From positions 84,663-131,186 of the forward strand of contig JAMCTH010000005.1 in assembly GCA_023379025.1 (NCBI GenBank): a DNA stretch of 46,524 nucleotides. Reading direction: 5' to 3'. Under the pieces are notes generated by a model. The model had not been told where the DNA came from, did no database searches, and saw only the letters and a program-made list of their open reading frames with translations. Both the position numbers and the translations under genes were made by a program. The stretch is from Patescibacteria group bacterium. GTDB lineage: Bacteria; Patescibacteriota; Microgenomatia; UBA10105; UBA927. Of this stretch, positions 1 to 9,767 are shown in pieces (the first letter of the stretch is position 1; each line of letters starts with the position of its first letter).

Positions 1-232
1 CTGCAAACAGATATCGCCTCAGATTTCTCGCCTTTTCGTCCGTAACCGGTGTTTCGAGGTGTTTGGCTGCTTCCCGTTCCCAACTCGTTTTGTCAAACCC
101 GAATATGCACGGGTCAAACCCCCGAGCCAGAACTATTTCGCGTTCGTCGATTTCCTGGCGTATCTTTCGCGGGAGCGTCACACGGGCCCGATCATCTAAC
201 GCGTGGCCGTATTCCCCAAGGAATAACTTCAT
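1..232 (-). CDS. mraZ: MraZ transcriptional regulator, N-terminal part (runs off left edge of window)
   Basis: Own translation of the reverse complement from ATG at 232: MKLFLGEYGHALDDRARVTLPRKIRQEIDEREIVLARGFDPCIFGFDKTSWEREAAKHLETPVTDEKARNLRRYLFA; matches the MraZ pattern (FLGEY.H.LD.+.R..+P.K.R; V..RG.D.C+..+....WE; R...R.LFA). Not in the ORF track because it has no stop inside the window. Confidence 0.92.
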   Translation of the reverse strand, partial: MKLFLGEYGHALDDRARVTLPRKIRQEIDEREIVLARGFDPCIFGFDKTSWEREAAKHLETPVTDEKARNLRRYLFA

Positions 233-242
233 GTCCCGAGTC

Positions 243-277
243 TACCACTTCCTCCCACTAATATCCATAGTCTCCCA
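243..277 (-). promoter_or_regulatory. Putative MraZ-box operator: four direct repeats with 10-bp period
   Basis: Minus strand reads TGGGA-GACTA-TGGAT-ATTAG-TGGGA-GGAAG-TGGTA; TGG(G/A/T)(A/T) units at 273-277, 263-267, 253-257 and 243-247, each separated by exactly 5 nt, directly upstream of the mraZ ATG. Confidence 0.75.
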
Positions 278-289
278 TTTTTCACGCCC

Positions 290-295
290 TGTCAA
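290..295 (-). promoter_or_regulatory. Candidate -35 element (TTGACA) of the mraZ promoter
   Basis: TGTCAA on plus strand = TTGACA on minus; a weak -10 candidate GACTAT lies 17 bp downstream (267-272), overlapping the MraZ-box array. Confidence 0.45.
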
Positions 296-409
296 GGGGG
301 ATTTTCACGGAAGTTCCCACATCAAACGTGGCTGTGAGGGTTCACTTTCAACACGAAAAAAGGGGCGTATCGAATCGCAGTAAACTGAGGCGGCAGACCT
401 ATCGGCCCT

Positions 410-883
410 TCAGATGGCAAAATCTTTGGAGAACTGGCTTTTTTTACCCTGGACGTCGGTAAACTCAAGCGCAACCGTCACGGTCGAAACGCCGGTATCC
501 GGCGTACAGTCATTTCTGGAACAGGTCCCGAGGTATACTTCACGGGTCAGCGTGTCTTTCCCTGCCACATCAAGGGGCTTACTGCCGGAGTTGACGCCCT
601 TGATGAGTCCGTTGCTGTTGTAGCTGAGCTCATAGGCAATTGAGGTGTATTTCCCGGAAAGGCCGTTTACGGCAAGTTCCACCGTATTGGCTTTTGCCGT
701 ACTTTTCGTGAGTGCAACGGTCACGGACGCATCAACCGACGGCTCTGCCTGAGTCTCCGTCTGCCGGGTTTGGACGGCCTGGGGAGCTGCCGTTTTGGGT
801 TTTGACAGCACGTTCCAGACCACTCCTCCGGTGATAACGAGGAGGACAACTAATACGCCGAGAAGTACTTTCATGTTTTTCAT
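410..883 (-). CDS. Small secreted/membrane-anchored protein of unknown function
   Basis: Start trimmed to internal Met (MKNMKVLLGVLVVLLVITGGVVWNVL...), a single N-terminal TM helix followed by a Thr/Val-rich beta-like domain; the upstream part of the ORF overlaps glyS. Confidence 0.7.
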   Translation of the reverse strand: MKNMKVLLGVLVVLLVITGGVVWNVLSKPKTAAPQAVQTRQTETQAEPSVDASVTVALTKSTAKANTVELAVNGLSGKYTSIAYELSYNSNGLIKGVNSGSKPLDVAGKDTLTREVYLGTCSRNDCTPDTGVSTVTVALEFTDVQGKKSQFSKDFAI

Positions 884-956
884 AGCTATGAGAACCCTTC
901 TCCCCGTACCGGCCATCGGACGGATGCCGGCCCAGAGCACGGATAGTCCTATTGTA

Positions 957-2258
957 CTATATATTTCCCGGCGGTGTTGCCGCAAGACGGGAAGCAAGGA
1001 TACCGGCAAGTTCGGAGATCCGTACACGTTCCTGTTTGGTCGTATCCCGGTCACGGACCGTAACCGTGTCATCACGGAGCGTATCGTAATCAACGGTCAT
1101 GCACCAGGGAGTCCCGATTTCATCCTGGGCAAGATACCGTTTCCCGATATTGCCGCGCTCATCCCATACCGTAGGGAACCTGCTTTTCAGCGCCCGGTAT
1201 ACACCGCGGGCTTTTTCTACCAGTTCAGGTTTGTTTGCAACCAGCGGAAACACGGCGGCCTTATAGGGCGCAAGAGTCGGATGAAGCGAAAGCACGGTCC
1301 GTTTCCCGTCTTCTCTGTAGCTGTTGATGAGAAAAAAAAGCGTTGCCCGGTCTACCCCGCCGGATGTTTCAATCACCCAGGGCGTGTATGTCCCTCCGGT
1401 CTGGTCATCATGATAGGTGAGCTTGTGATTTGTAAGGTCGTACTCACCGCGGTGGTGAATACCTTCAAATTCGCTCCAACCAAAGGGTGCCTCGTATTCG
1501 ATATCCGTCGCAAACCGTGCATAGTGCGCCCGTTCGTCCGGGGCGTGATCCCTGAAACGGAGCTTTTTTCTGTCCATGCCGAGGGCGGTATACCAGGATA
1601 GCCGCTTTTCCTTCCAGTAGGAAAACCATTTCTCTCCCTCCCCGTCATCGGGACGGATAAAAAACTCGAGTTCCATCTGTTCGAATTCACGGCTCCGGAA
1701 CGTAAAATTACCGGGGGTAATTTCATTTCTGAATGCCTTGCCGATCTGCGCGATTCCGAAGGGGATCTTCACGCGCGTCGAGTCAACGACATTCCTGAAG
1801 TTCACAAACACGCCCTGGGTAATCTCCCCGCGGAGGTATGCTTTGTCTTTTGGCTCCGTCACACCCAAAAATACTTCCGTCAGGAGGTTAAATTTCCTGG
1901 GCTCCGTCCAGGAAACGGTTTCCTTATGGCTTTTTTCGTGTGCCAGGAGAAGCTCTTCCTTATCGGACCGGAATCTCTGGTGACAGACTTTACACTCCAC
2001 CAGAGGATCCGTGAAGGAAGCGACATGCCCCGAAGCCTCCCAAACTTTCGGATTCATGATAATCGCCGCGTCAAGACCTACCACATCATCGCGCTCATAG
2101 ACCATCGCGCGCCACCACGCCTCTTTGATATTCCGTTTCAGCTCGACACCGAGCGGTCCGTAATCCCAAAATCCGGCGATTCCGCCGTAGATATCGCTTG
2201 ACGGATAGATAAATCCGCGCCTTTTGGCCAGTGCAGCGACGCCGTCCATAGAGATCAT
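957..2258 (-). CDS. glyS: Glycyl-tRNA synthetase (class II, homodimeric type)
   Basis: MDGVAALAKRRGFIYPSSDIYGGIAGFWDYGPLGVELKRNIKEAWW...; FRNEITPGNFTFRSREFEQMELEFF (motif 2 region); GVDRATLFFL motif 3; anticodon-binding C-terminus. Confidence 0.96.
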   Translation of the reverse strand: MISMDGVAALAKRRGFIYPSSDIYGGIAGFWDYGPLGVELKRNIKEAWWRAMVYERDDVVGLDAAIIMNPKVWEASGHVASFTDPLVECKVCHQRFRSDKEELLLAHEKSHKETVSWTEPRKFNLLTEVFLGVTEPKDKAYLRGEITQGVFVNFRNVVDSTRVKIPFGIAQIGKAFRNEITPGNFTFRSREFEQMELEFFIRPDDGEGEKWFSYWKEKRLSWYTALGMDRKKLRFRDHAPDERAHYARFATDIEYEAPFGWSEFEGIHHRGEYDLTNHKLTYHDDQTGGTYTPWVIETSGGVDRATLFFLINSYREDGKRTVLSLHPTLAPYKAAVFPLVANKPELVEKARGVYRALKSRFPTVWDERGNIGKRYLAQDEIGTPWCMTVDYDTLRDDTVTVRDRDTTKQERVRISELAGILASRLAATPPGNI

Positions 2259-2265
2259 ACTATCT

Positions 2266-2271
2266 ATTATA
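2266..2271 (-). promoter_or_regulatory. -10 box (TATAAT) 7 nt upstream of glyS ATG; probable leaderless promoter
   Basis: Minus strand GGTATATAATAGATAGTATGATC. Confidence 0.6.
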
Positions 2272-2304
2272 TACCGGCGGCACTCCGGTCCGTAAGGGGA
2301 ATGC

Positions 2305-2883
2305 TTATGAGGAAGATGCCGCCTCTTCCAGACGGCGTATGAACCTGAGGGACTGGATCCGGCGCTCGGTGATTTCTTCTATATATGCCTCAAGCTCCCG
2401 GCTGTCCGGTTTGCCGTCCTCATCCAGGTACCCGAGCATCCTGAGAAGCCTCCTGGCAAACGATTCCGTCAGATCCGGAACAGCATCTCCGTCTCCTGCG
2501 TCAAGAAGCGATAGCTGCCGCACGAGATACTCATAGATCTCACCGTTTTCCTGGCGTTCCGGCAGTAATTTACCGACAAGTTCACACATAAAATACGCCG
2601 TACCCACGGCAGTAAGGTTCTTCCGGAGCTTCTGGTAGGAAGACACCGGGGACACTTCCGTTACAAGATCGAGCTGCGTTTTGCCGGTATGGAGAAGGAA
2701 TACCGACCGGCAAAAGACCTCAGCGTGGGATGCGCGGCGGCTACGGACCTTTCGTATCCCCTTTGCCAATACCCGGATCTTGCCGTAGGTCTTGGTGAAC
2801 AGGGTGAGTATTCTGTCCGCTTCACCCGTGTTCTTTCGCCCAAGCACGATCGCTTCGGTCTTATAGATGTGGGAAGAAATCAT
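2305..2883 (-). CDS. recO: DNA repair protein RecO
   Basis: TEAIVLGRKNTGEADRILTLFTKTYGKIRVLAKGIRKVRSRRASHAEVF N-terminal OB-fold pattern typical of RecO; 192 aa. Confidence 0.88.
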   Translation of the reverse strand: MISSHIYKTEAIVLGRKNTGEADRILTLFTKTYGKIRVLAKGIRKVRSRRASHAEVFCRSVFLLHTGKTQLDLVTEVSPVSSYQKLRKNLTAVGTAYFMCELVGKLLPERQENGEIYEYLVRQLSLLDAGDGDAVPDLTESFARRLLRMLGYLDEDGKPDSRELEAYIEEITERRIQSLRFIRRLEEAASSS

Positions 2884-2889
2884 GCGGAA

Positions 2890-4932
2890 CTAAAACGTGA
2901 GTTCTGTATCGGTTTGAAGCGGAAATGACTGAGTCCTCTTTCCGGTGACGTCTACGGTATAGTGTTGTCCGTCAGTGCCCGGTTGTTTCTGGATAAGTAT
3001 GCGGTACTTCCCGTCCGTTGACTTTACCGGTGACGTATAGGACAACGTCATCTGCGCCGTCCCCAGCGGATTGACGATGAGAAACCCCTGAAAGACGGTC
3101 TTATCAAGACTCTCGAATGTATCAAGCGGCACCGGTTTTCCCGTCTGCGGAGACTGCGACCCCTGGCTGTCTACGAGCGTGCTGCCTTTCGGAACATATA
3201 TCCTGATCCAGTCACGGAGAGGCGCATTGAGGCAGAGACCCCCGCTTTCGAGTCCGCAGTCAGATCCGGGATACGGATTTTTATACTCAAGCGTCAGCTT
3301 CGTGGTGATCGTACCGTCGCCGTTGACGGTCACCTCCTTCTTCACCTTCTCGCTCACGAACATATTCGATTTTGCACCTGCCATGTTGCTGTTGTTGACA
3401 TGGAGGTAATCCCATCCCTGCCCTTCTTTGTACTTGAGTACGGCAGCGGATTCGGACGCGGTCATGATGCGGCCCGCGAGATTAAAGCTTTCTGCGGCCT
3501 TCTGGGCGTTCTGATCATGAAAATAAGCCAATACGTGTTTCTGGCTGATCTCGGTCAGAAGCATCTGAAAAAGCCGTCCCCAATACTTGGAAGGCGATAC
3601 GCCAAGCGCCTGATGTAAGATCGTCTGCATGAGAACGCCGATAATATCTTTCCTCGCTGTCCGGACATAGTTGACGGGCCGCGAAGAATAATCCTCGAGT
3701 TCGTAAATCGCCTTCGGGCAATCGCAGCGCGGGTCGTTGTCTGCGGAAAATTCCCTGCCGTACACGGTGATCGGCCCCAGGATCTTGAGCGCATCAACCA
3801 GGACATGCGTGTCTATCGCCCAGATGCCGTCTATCTGTTCATGCCCGGACACGGTTTTATACAGCGATTCGAACGTCTGCATGGAAATTTTGAAATCCGG
3901 CGATAAATTACTGTCACGGAGATTAAATGTATACACTCCTTTATGGAATTTCAGGATGTCCGGAGGCGCAGGCGGTACTTTGGTCTGAGCCGCATCGAGC
4001 GCATAAATATCATCAGCCTTTTCCAGAATTGCCTTTCCCTTGACGAACCGGAACTGCGCATACGCGGTGATAAACCCTCCTGTAGGCCTCAGCTCCTTGT
4101 CGTTTTGGAACAGGACAAGATACCGTTTATCCGTGGGATCGCCCAGGAGTGACGGCAGATTGACGAGAAGAGGCTGGGCATTGACAAAAAGGTTTGCCGC
4201 GTTTTCTATGACGTTTTTCGCACTGACGAGCTGGCTCCTCACGGGCGTACTGCCGATTTTTTCCGGATAGCGGTTCGGGTCTATGGCATCCAGCTCTTTC
4301 CTGAGAACGTCGACCGATACGGCAATATCGTTGATTTTGGGGATAAGCGCGCTCATGGTCCTGACCGCGGTCTGGATACGGTCATCCGCCGTACCGGACA
4401 CAAACGTGCTTTTTCCTTTAAGACCCAGAAGATCCGCATTGGGTTCCAAGGCCTCAACGGCTTTATCCGCCGCGTCCAGCCCGGCAAACCCGGCGTTTAT
4501 GCCGTGCCGGCCGTCCTGGATATAGCTTCCCAGAATCGGCACCGCCGCAAGCGGCAATACTTTCGCATAATCGGTTTTCAGGATGGTAAGTTTTGCTCTG
4601 GTGTCGGCAAGGGCTGTCTTGGTCTTGCCGATATCCTGGCTCTTTATCGCGGTCGCGGTTTCTCGACCGCTTGTCATGACGGCACGCGCATCGGCAATCA
4701 CGGTCCGCATGGGCAGGAGGAGTATGCCCAGGACACCAAAAAGAATGAGAATAACGACAAGAGGCGCCCCGATAAACACCCAGAGCTTCCGTGACGGTTT
4801 CTCCGGCTTCGGAGGCTCGGCCGGAGCCATGGTCGCAAGATCTATGCGTTTGAGATCCTCAGGCATAGCATCATTGTTCCCTTTCGGCGTAATTTTGTCA
4901 ATGAGTACGGTTTTCCTGTACTCACCGCGCAT
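2890..4932 (-). CDS. DUF4012 domain-containing membrane protein
   Basis: N-terminal cytosolic tail, TM helix (LWVFIGAPLVVILILFGVLGILLLP), large extracellular region with KRYLVLFQNDKELRPTGGFITAYAQF (DUF4012 hallmark). Start chosen at 4932 because of a TAATG overlap with the upstream sugar transferase. Confidence 0.85.
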   Translation of the reverse strand: MRGEYRKTVLIDKITPKGNNDAMPEDLKRIDLATMAPAEPPKPEKPSRKLWVFIGAPLVVILILFGVLGILLLPMRTVIADARAVMTSGRETATAIKSQDIGKTKTALADTRAKLTILKTDYAKVLPLAAVPILGSYIQDGRHGINAGFAGLDAADKAVEALEPNADLLGLKGKSTFVSGTADDRIQTAVRTMSALIPKINDIAVSVDVLRKELDAIDPNRYPEKIGSTPVRSQLVSAKNVIENAANLFVNAQPLLVNLPSLLGDPTDKRYLVLFQNDKELRPTGGFITAYAQFRFVKGKAILEKADDIYALDAAQTKVPPAPPDILKFHKGVYTFNLRDSNLSPDFKISMQTFESLYKTVSGHEQIDGIWAIDTHVLVDALKILGPITVYGREFSADNDPRCDCPKAIYELEDYSSRPVNYVRTARKDIIGVLMQTILHQALGVSPSKYWGRLFQMLLTEISQKHVLAYFHDQNAQKAAESFNLAGRIMTASESAAVLKYKEGQGWDYLHVNNSNMAGAKSNMFVSEKVKKEVTVNGDGTITTKLTLEYKNPYPGSDCGLESGGLCLNAPLRDWIRIYVPKGSTLVDSQGSQSPQTGKPVPLDTFESLDKTVFQGFLIVNPLGTAQMTLSYTSPVKSTDGKYRILIQKQPGTDGQHYTVDVTGKRTQSFPLQTDTELTF

Positions 4933-5570
4933 TAGACCGCGCCCTTTCCGGAAATCATGGCCCATGGGCTCTTGAAAAGAATGGTCAGATCAAAGACGAC
5001 GGAACGTTGTTTTACATAGTCCGCGTCCATCTTGATCCGTTTGTCAAAGTTTACCTCGCTTCGTCCGGATACCTGCCAGTACCCCGTAATGCCGGGTTTG
5101 GCGGAAAGTACGACTTTGACAAGATGCTTCGTATGCGGGTATTTCCTCTGCTGCTCGACGAGTTCATCCGGATAATACGGCCTCGGCCCCACGAGACTCA
5201 TTTCCCCCCTGATGACATTGACCAGCTGAGGTATCTCGTCAAGCGAGTGCTTCCGGATGAATTTGCCGACCCGGGTGACGCGCGGATCTTCCTTGAGCTT
5301 GTAGCTATTGCGTTTATACTCGGCAAAAAGTTTGACAAGTGCGGGATCGCTCCTCAGTTTTTCATGGGCATTGACGACCATGGACCGGAATTTGTAGAGC
5401 GTAAAGAGTTTTCCGTCCTGCCCGACGCGGCGCGGGGTATCTGCAAGGACCGGTCCCGGACTGTCAAGAAGGATGCATACCGCAGTCACCATCCAGATCG
5501 GTGCAAAAAGGATAAGGAGGATGACGGCTCCGGCAAGGTCAATAATGCGTTTTGTAGCGCGGTATCGCAT
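4932..5570 (-). CDS. Undecaprenyl-phosphate sugar (galactose-type) phosphotransferase
   Basis: KRIIDLAGAVILLILFAPIW; DSPGPVLADTPRRVGQDGKLFTLYKFRSM; RKHSLDEIPQLVNVIRGEMSLVGPRPYYPDE; KPGITGYWQVSGRSE: bacterial sugar transferase (PF02397) motifs. Confidence 0.95.
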   Translation of the reverse strand: MRYRATKRIIDLAGAVILLILFAPIWMVTAVCILLDSPGPVLADTPRRVGQDGKLFTLYKFRSMVVNAHEKLRSDPALVKLFAEYKRNSYKLKEDPRVTRVGKFIRKHSLDEIPQLVNVIRGEMSLVGPRPYYPDELVEQQRKYPHTKHLVKVVLSAKPGITGYWQVSGRSEVNFDKRIKMDADYVKQRSVVFDLTILFKSPWAMISGKGAV

Positions 5571-5579
5571 AGCGTATGC

Positions 5580-6662
5580 TCACGTCAGGTGGTCGTGTTC
5601 GGTGCCGGTCATGCGCTCGACGAGTTTTTTGATCTTCGGGACGGAGGATTTTTTACAGACCAGCACGACATCTCCCGTGTTGACGACAAGCGCTTCCGCA
5701 AGGTCAATTGTCACGAGCAGCTGGTCCGTAAAATTATAAACGAGGGAATCATCCGTATCCGTGACAAGCACCTTGCCCTGCGTCACGTTTTTCTCTTTGG
5801 AATCTTCCAGAGCTTCTTTCAGCGCCTCCCATGCGCCGATATCGCTCCATTCGATATTTTCCGATACGACAAGCGCATCCCCGGGATCGAGCTTCTCAAG
5901 GATGGCGTTATCGAACGAAATTTTCTCAAGTGTCGGATAGATTGTTTCCAGCTGTTCTCCGAACCGGTCCGTGTGCCATGCGCTGCCGATACGCTCCAGC
6001 CCCCGGTACAGGTTCGGGGCAAACCGCTTATACTGCAACCAGAGATATTTCGGGGTCGTAACGAAATATCCGAGATTCCATGCGTGGTGACCGCTTGCAA
6101 AATACCGCTCTGCCGTCGCCTTGTCCGGCCGGTACTGGAAGTCGGCAAACGCATGGAACGGAAATCCGTCTTCCCGGACAAGCGGCTTTCCGTATTCGAT
6201 CCAGCCGAGATTGACACTCGGGAATCTGGGTTTCTGGGCAACAAACACGATTTTGTCCGGCTGTTTTTCGACAACCCTGCCCGCGGCAAGGAGGATTTTA
6301 CGAAACAGCGCATCCTGTTTCACCAAATGATCGCTCCACAGGATGACGATCGGCTCATCGGGCGTTTCATGGACGAGAAGCGACGTCACAAGTCCTACCG
6401 CCGGTCCGACATCGCGCACATCCGGTTCGCCGATAACATGGTCCGGAGGAAGTGCAGAAAGCTGTTTCTGGACGATCGGTACATATTGGGCGCCGGTTGC
6501 GACATAGATATCATCCCAGGTAAAATCCGGACGGAGCCTTTCCGCGGCAAGCTGGAGCGTTGAACGGTCGCCGATGATTTTTTCGAACTGCTTCGGGGAT
6601 TTTTTTCTGGACAGCGGCCACAGCCTCGTCCCGACGCCTCCGGCAAAAATAATCGCTTTCAT
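5580..6662 (-). CDS. manC: Mannose-1-phosphate guanylyltransferase
   Basis: MKAIIFAGGVGTRLWPLSRKKSPKQF signature; FDNAILEK and IEWSDIGAWEAL motifs. Confidence 0.93.
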   Translation of the reverse strand: MKAIIFAGGVGTRLWPLSRKKSPKQFEKIIGDRSTLQLAAERLRPDFTWDDIYVATGAQYVPIVQKQLSALPPDHVIGEPDVRDVGPAVGLVTSLLVHETPDEPIVILWSDHLVKQDALFRKILLAAGRVVEKQPDKIVFVAQKPRFPSVNLGWIEYGKPLVREDGFPFHAFADFQYRPDKATAERYFASGHHAWNLGYFVTTPKYLWLQYKRFAPNLYRGLERIGSAWHTDRFGEQLETIYPTLEKISFDNAILEKLDPGDALVVSENIEWSDIGAWEALKEALEDSKEKNVTQGKVLVTDTDDSLVYNFTDQLLVTIDLAEALVVNTGDVVLVCKKSSVPKIKKLVERMTGTEHDHLT

Positions 6663-7780
6663 AGGGATGTATACCGCAACAATAACCGCTCAACAGTTTC
6701 TCGCATGGTACGGGAAAAGCGGCCGATCTCCGAAACGCGGGCGTTTCGTTTACACTGCACAGTATCAAAACGCCGCGCATCAAAGTGTCTCAGAATCTCA
6801 CGGATGGATTTCCCTGACCCATGGCTATAGAAAACACCGGTACTTCCCTCGCTGACCAGTTCGGCAGCTCCGCTGGTTCGGCAGACGATCACCGGTTTTC
6901 CCATCGCTCCCGCCTCAAGGACCGTTAAGCCGAAATCCTCTTCTCCGGCCGCGATAAGCGCTTGGCATCCTCCATAATAGCCGGCCAATTCCTGATCTGT
7001 CAAATAGGACGTTACAAATGACACCGTCGGACCGGCACGTCTCCTGAGCTCCCGTTCCGCCATACCGCGTCCGATCACGACAAGCGGAAGCCGGAAAGCC
7101 GTACAGGCATCGATGACAAGATCGATCCGTTTGTATCCGACGAGCCGTGAAACCAGAAGGAAATAGGGCATTGATCGGGAATGAACTGCTGCTTGTCCAA
7201 AAAGTGCCGTATCTACGGGAGGATAGATCACTGCTTCGGATCGGCGCCCGTAGTACGTCTGTATCCGCTGCCGGACTCTTTCAGAAATTGCTATGTAGTA
7301 ATCCGGACGGCTTGCAGCGACCAGGTCCCATTTCCTGAGTCGGGGAGTCAACGCGGCGAGGACATGACGGCTCAGCAGGTTCCCCCTTCCCATACCGGGA
7401 TACTTCCGGTACGTCTCCTGCCCGCTCCAGAGATACCGCGTGGGCGTCAGGCAGTAACAGATGTGCAGGGTTTCCGGCTTGGTTATGACGGTTTTGGCCT
7501 CGGCAGAGGTCACCGATATGACAACGTCATACGGGTCAAAAGTAAACATCTCGAATGCAAACGGCGTCAGCCAGGGAAAAAATTCGTGGTGCGATCGGGC
7601 AAAGGGCACGCTCTGCATCCAGGACGGACGGACCGTAAACACGGAAGCCCATGGGGCCCGGACGGGATCATACACTGCGGTATAAAGCGGCGCATCAGGC
7701 CATATGGCGTGGAGTGCCAGTAAAACCCGCTCCGCGCCTCCCCATTTGTTAACCCGGTCGTACACAAATGCCACCTTCAT
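6659..7780 (-). CDS. Glycosyltransferase family 4
   Basis: MKVAFVYDRVNKWGGAERVL; C-terminal AGEEDFGLTVLEAGAMGKPVI (E-x7-E motif). Confidence 0.92.
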   Translation of the reverse strand: MKVAFVYDRVNKWGGAERVLLALHAIWPDAPLYTAVYDPVRAPWASVFTVRPSWMQSVPFARSHHEFFPWLTPFAFEMFTFDPYDVVISVTSAEAKTVITKPETLHICYCLTPTRYLWSGQETYRKYPGMGRGNLLSRHVLAALTPRLRKWDLVAASRPDYYIAISERVRQRIQTYYGRRSEAVIYPPVDTALFGQAAVHSRSMPYFLLVSRLVGYKRIDLVIDACTAFRLPLVVIGRGMAERELRRRAGPTVSFVTSYLTDQELAGYYGGCQALIAAGEEDFGLTVLEAGAMGKPVIVCRTSGAAELVSEGSTGVFYSHGSGKSIREILRHFDARRFDTVQCKRNARVSEIGRFSRTMRETVERLLLRYTSL

Positions 7781-8898
7781 ATCTTCTCTCCGAGGCAGGA
7801 ACGGTATACCGCAAGCGTTGCCCTGGCAAGGTTGCTCCAGGAATATTTCCCGGCTTGTGCTTCACCCTTCTTTTTCAATCGGCTCCGGAGGGCGCTGTCT
7901 CCGATGACGGACAGGATCGTGTCCGCAATCGCAGCCGGCTGATACGGATCAAAATACAGCGCCGCGTCGTTATAAATCTCATGAAAGACCGGTATATCCG
8001 AACAGAGTACCGGGATGCCCAGGGCCATGGCTTCCAAACCCGGCAGACCAAAGCCTTCCATACGCGAAGGGAACACAAAAGCGGTCGCATGGCGGTAGAG
8101 AATGCCGAGCTCGTGATCTGCAACACCGGTCATGAAATGGACATGATCACCGATACCCTGTGCCCCTACGGTTTTTGCGAGTCTTTCGGAAAAATAATCC
8201 TTTGGGCCGGCAAGGACGAGATGGATCCCGGACCGATGGTGAAGTTTTTTCCTGAGAACCATGCGGTAGGCCAGAAGAAGCGTCTCCAGATTTTTGTGCG
8301 GGTAGGCATTGCCGACATATAAGAGATACGGATACGGGAGCGGCCGTTGTCCCCCGTCACCTCCGGCAGGTATGCCCACGCCTTCACGGGTGACAACTAT
8401 TTTGTCCGGCGGCGTATGATAATGGGCTATGATTTCGTCCTTCGTCGATTCCGATACCGCAATAATTTTTCCGGCTTTCATGAGTCCCAAACGCAACACC
8501 GTCCGGTAGCCGTACCGCCGCGCGGTATAAAGCGGGAGCGGCAATGTCGATGCCTTTCCCGTATCGAAATGGAGAATCGTCAGGTCGTGAATCGTCACAA
8601 CGAGCCTGCCCGGATACAAAAGCGGTATGGTAAAGTACGGTACATGGAGAAGGTCGAGATGCTCCCGCATGAAGATATACGGAAGCAGGATCTGCTCGGT
8701 AACGCTGTGCCAGGGAATATCTGCGCGCCGTATCTGCCAATGCCCGTTCGGAGGAACAAATCCGCCGGAGCTTTCCCTCCGGAGAAAGACTCTATAGTCG
8801 TTCTCCGTATCGATTAACGAAAGTTCATGAATAAGATTGCGGATGTACCGTCCGACACCCGTCTCCCGGATGAGTCTTGCGTCAATGCCGATTTTCAT
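7777..8898 (-). CDS. Glycosyltransferase family 4
   Basis: MKIGIDARLIRETGVGRYIRNLI; FPSRMEGFGLPGLEAMALGIPVLCSD; ATGA overlap with 6659..7780. Confidence 0.93.
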   Translation of the reverse strand: MKIGIDARLIRETGVGRYIRNLIHELSLIDTENDYRVFLRRESSGGFVPPNGHWQIRRADIPWHSVTEQILLPYIFMREHLDLLHVPYFTIPLLYPGRLVVTIHDLTILHFDTGKASTLPLPLYTARRYGYRTVLRLGLMKAGKIIAVSESTKDEIIAHYHTPPDKIVVTREGVGIPAGGDGGQRPLPYPYLLYVGNAYPHKNLETLLLAYRMVLRKKLHHRSGIHLVLAGPKDYFSERLAKTVGAQGIGDHVHFMTGVADHELGILYRHATAFVFPSRMEGFGLPGLEAMALGIPVLCSDIPVFHEIYNDAALYFDPYQPAAIADTILSVIGDSALRSRLKKKGEAQAGKYSWSNLARATLAVYRSCLGEKI

Positions 8899-9767
8899 AT
8901 GACCGATTGTATCCTGATGCCCGACAGGACAACCCCGGTGACCAGCGGACCATACTTCCCCGCATAATGCTTCCGGTAAAACAAACGCATGGTCTCATAA
9001 AAATACCGGCGGGTTTTCTGCCGGAGCTCGGGATCGGCATGGTCCCTGCCGCTTTGCTTCTTTCTGTGGAGCGTTGTCACATCAGGGTAATACATGATCT
9101 TCCAGCCGCCAGCGTTAATCCGGTAGGCCCAGTCCAGATCTTCGCCGTACATGAAATAGGCTTCATCCAGAAGACCGATACGGTCAACGACATCCCTCCG
9201 CACCAGAAAAAATGCTCCGCTCGGACTGTCAATGGTATGCGCCCGGTAGCTGTCCTTGTATCCCTGGTGATAACCGCCGAAGATTTTGGAATGCGGAAAG
9301 AGCCGTTCGAGACCCGAAAAGTACGATACGCTTGCCCACGGCGTCGGAAACCCCCGGTGGCAGGCAGGATCCATTGAACCATCCGGAAGAAGCAATTTGC
9401 ACGTACCTGCGCCGACGGTCTGATCCGCTTCCATATGGCCTACAACCGTTTCGATCGCTCCGAAAGACACCTCTGTATCGGAATTGAGAAGGAGAATGTA
9501 GCGCCCGCGGGATATCCGTATTCCCTGGTTATTTGCCGCAGCAAAGCCGCGGTTATCGGCGTTTTCAATGAGTTGCACCTTCGGAAAGCAGTTCCTGATC
9601 ATGGCCCCGCTTCCGTCAGCCGAACCGTTGTCTATAACCGTTATTTCCTGGGAAAACCGGCCCGTTTGACCCGCAATCACCTGCCTGAGGCAGGTACGTA
9701 AAAGATCCCTCGTGTTGTAATTCACGACGATAACGGAAACATCAGGTACTGATTTGTTCATAAGCAT
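8895..9767 (-). CDS. Glycosyltransferase family 2 (rhamnosyltransferase-like)
   Basis: VSVIVVNYNTRDLLRTCL; NADNRGFAAANNQGI; LLNSDTEV; DEAYFMYGEDLDWAYRI. Confidence 0.94.
   Translation of the reverse strand: MLMNKSVPDVSVIVVNYNTRDLLRTCLRQVIAGQTGRFSQEITVIDNGSADGSGAMIRNCFPKVQLIENADNRGFAAANNQGIRISRGRYILLLNSDTEVSFGAIETVVGHMEADQTVGAGTCKLLLPDGSMDPACHRGFPTPWASVSYFSGLERLFPHSKIFGGYHQGYKDSYRAHTIDSPSGAFFLVRRDVVDRIGLLDEAYFMYGEDLDWAYRINAGGWKIMYYPDVTTLHRKKQSGRDHADPELRQKTRRYFYETMRLFYRKHYAGKYGPLVTGVVLSGIRIQSVI

Noticed and set aside
49-383. Two short plus-strand ORFs at the left edge (49..261, 63..383)
   Set aside because: Antisense to the partial mraZ gene and its promoter; no protein-like features.
795-1601. 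268-aa plus-strand ORF antisense to glyS
   Set aside because: Shadow of a confidently identified glycyl-tRNA synthetase gene; no recognisable domain.
5007-6563. 518-aa plus-strand ORF antisense to the sugar transferase and manC
   Set aside because: Both minus-strand genes have strong family motifs; the plus-strand translation is basic/low-meaning sequence, a typical shadow ORF in GC-rich coding DNA.
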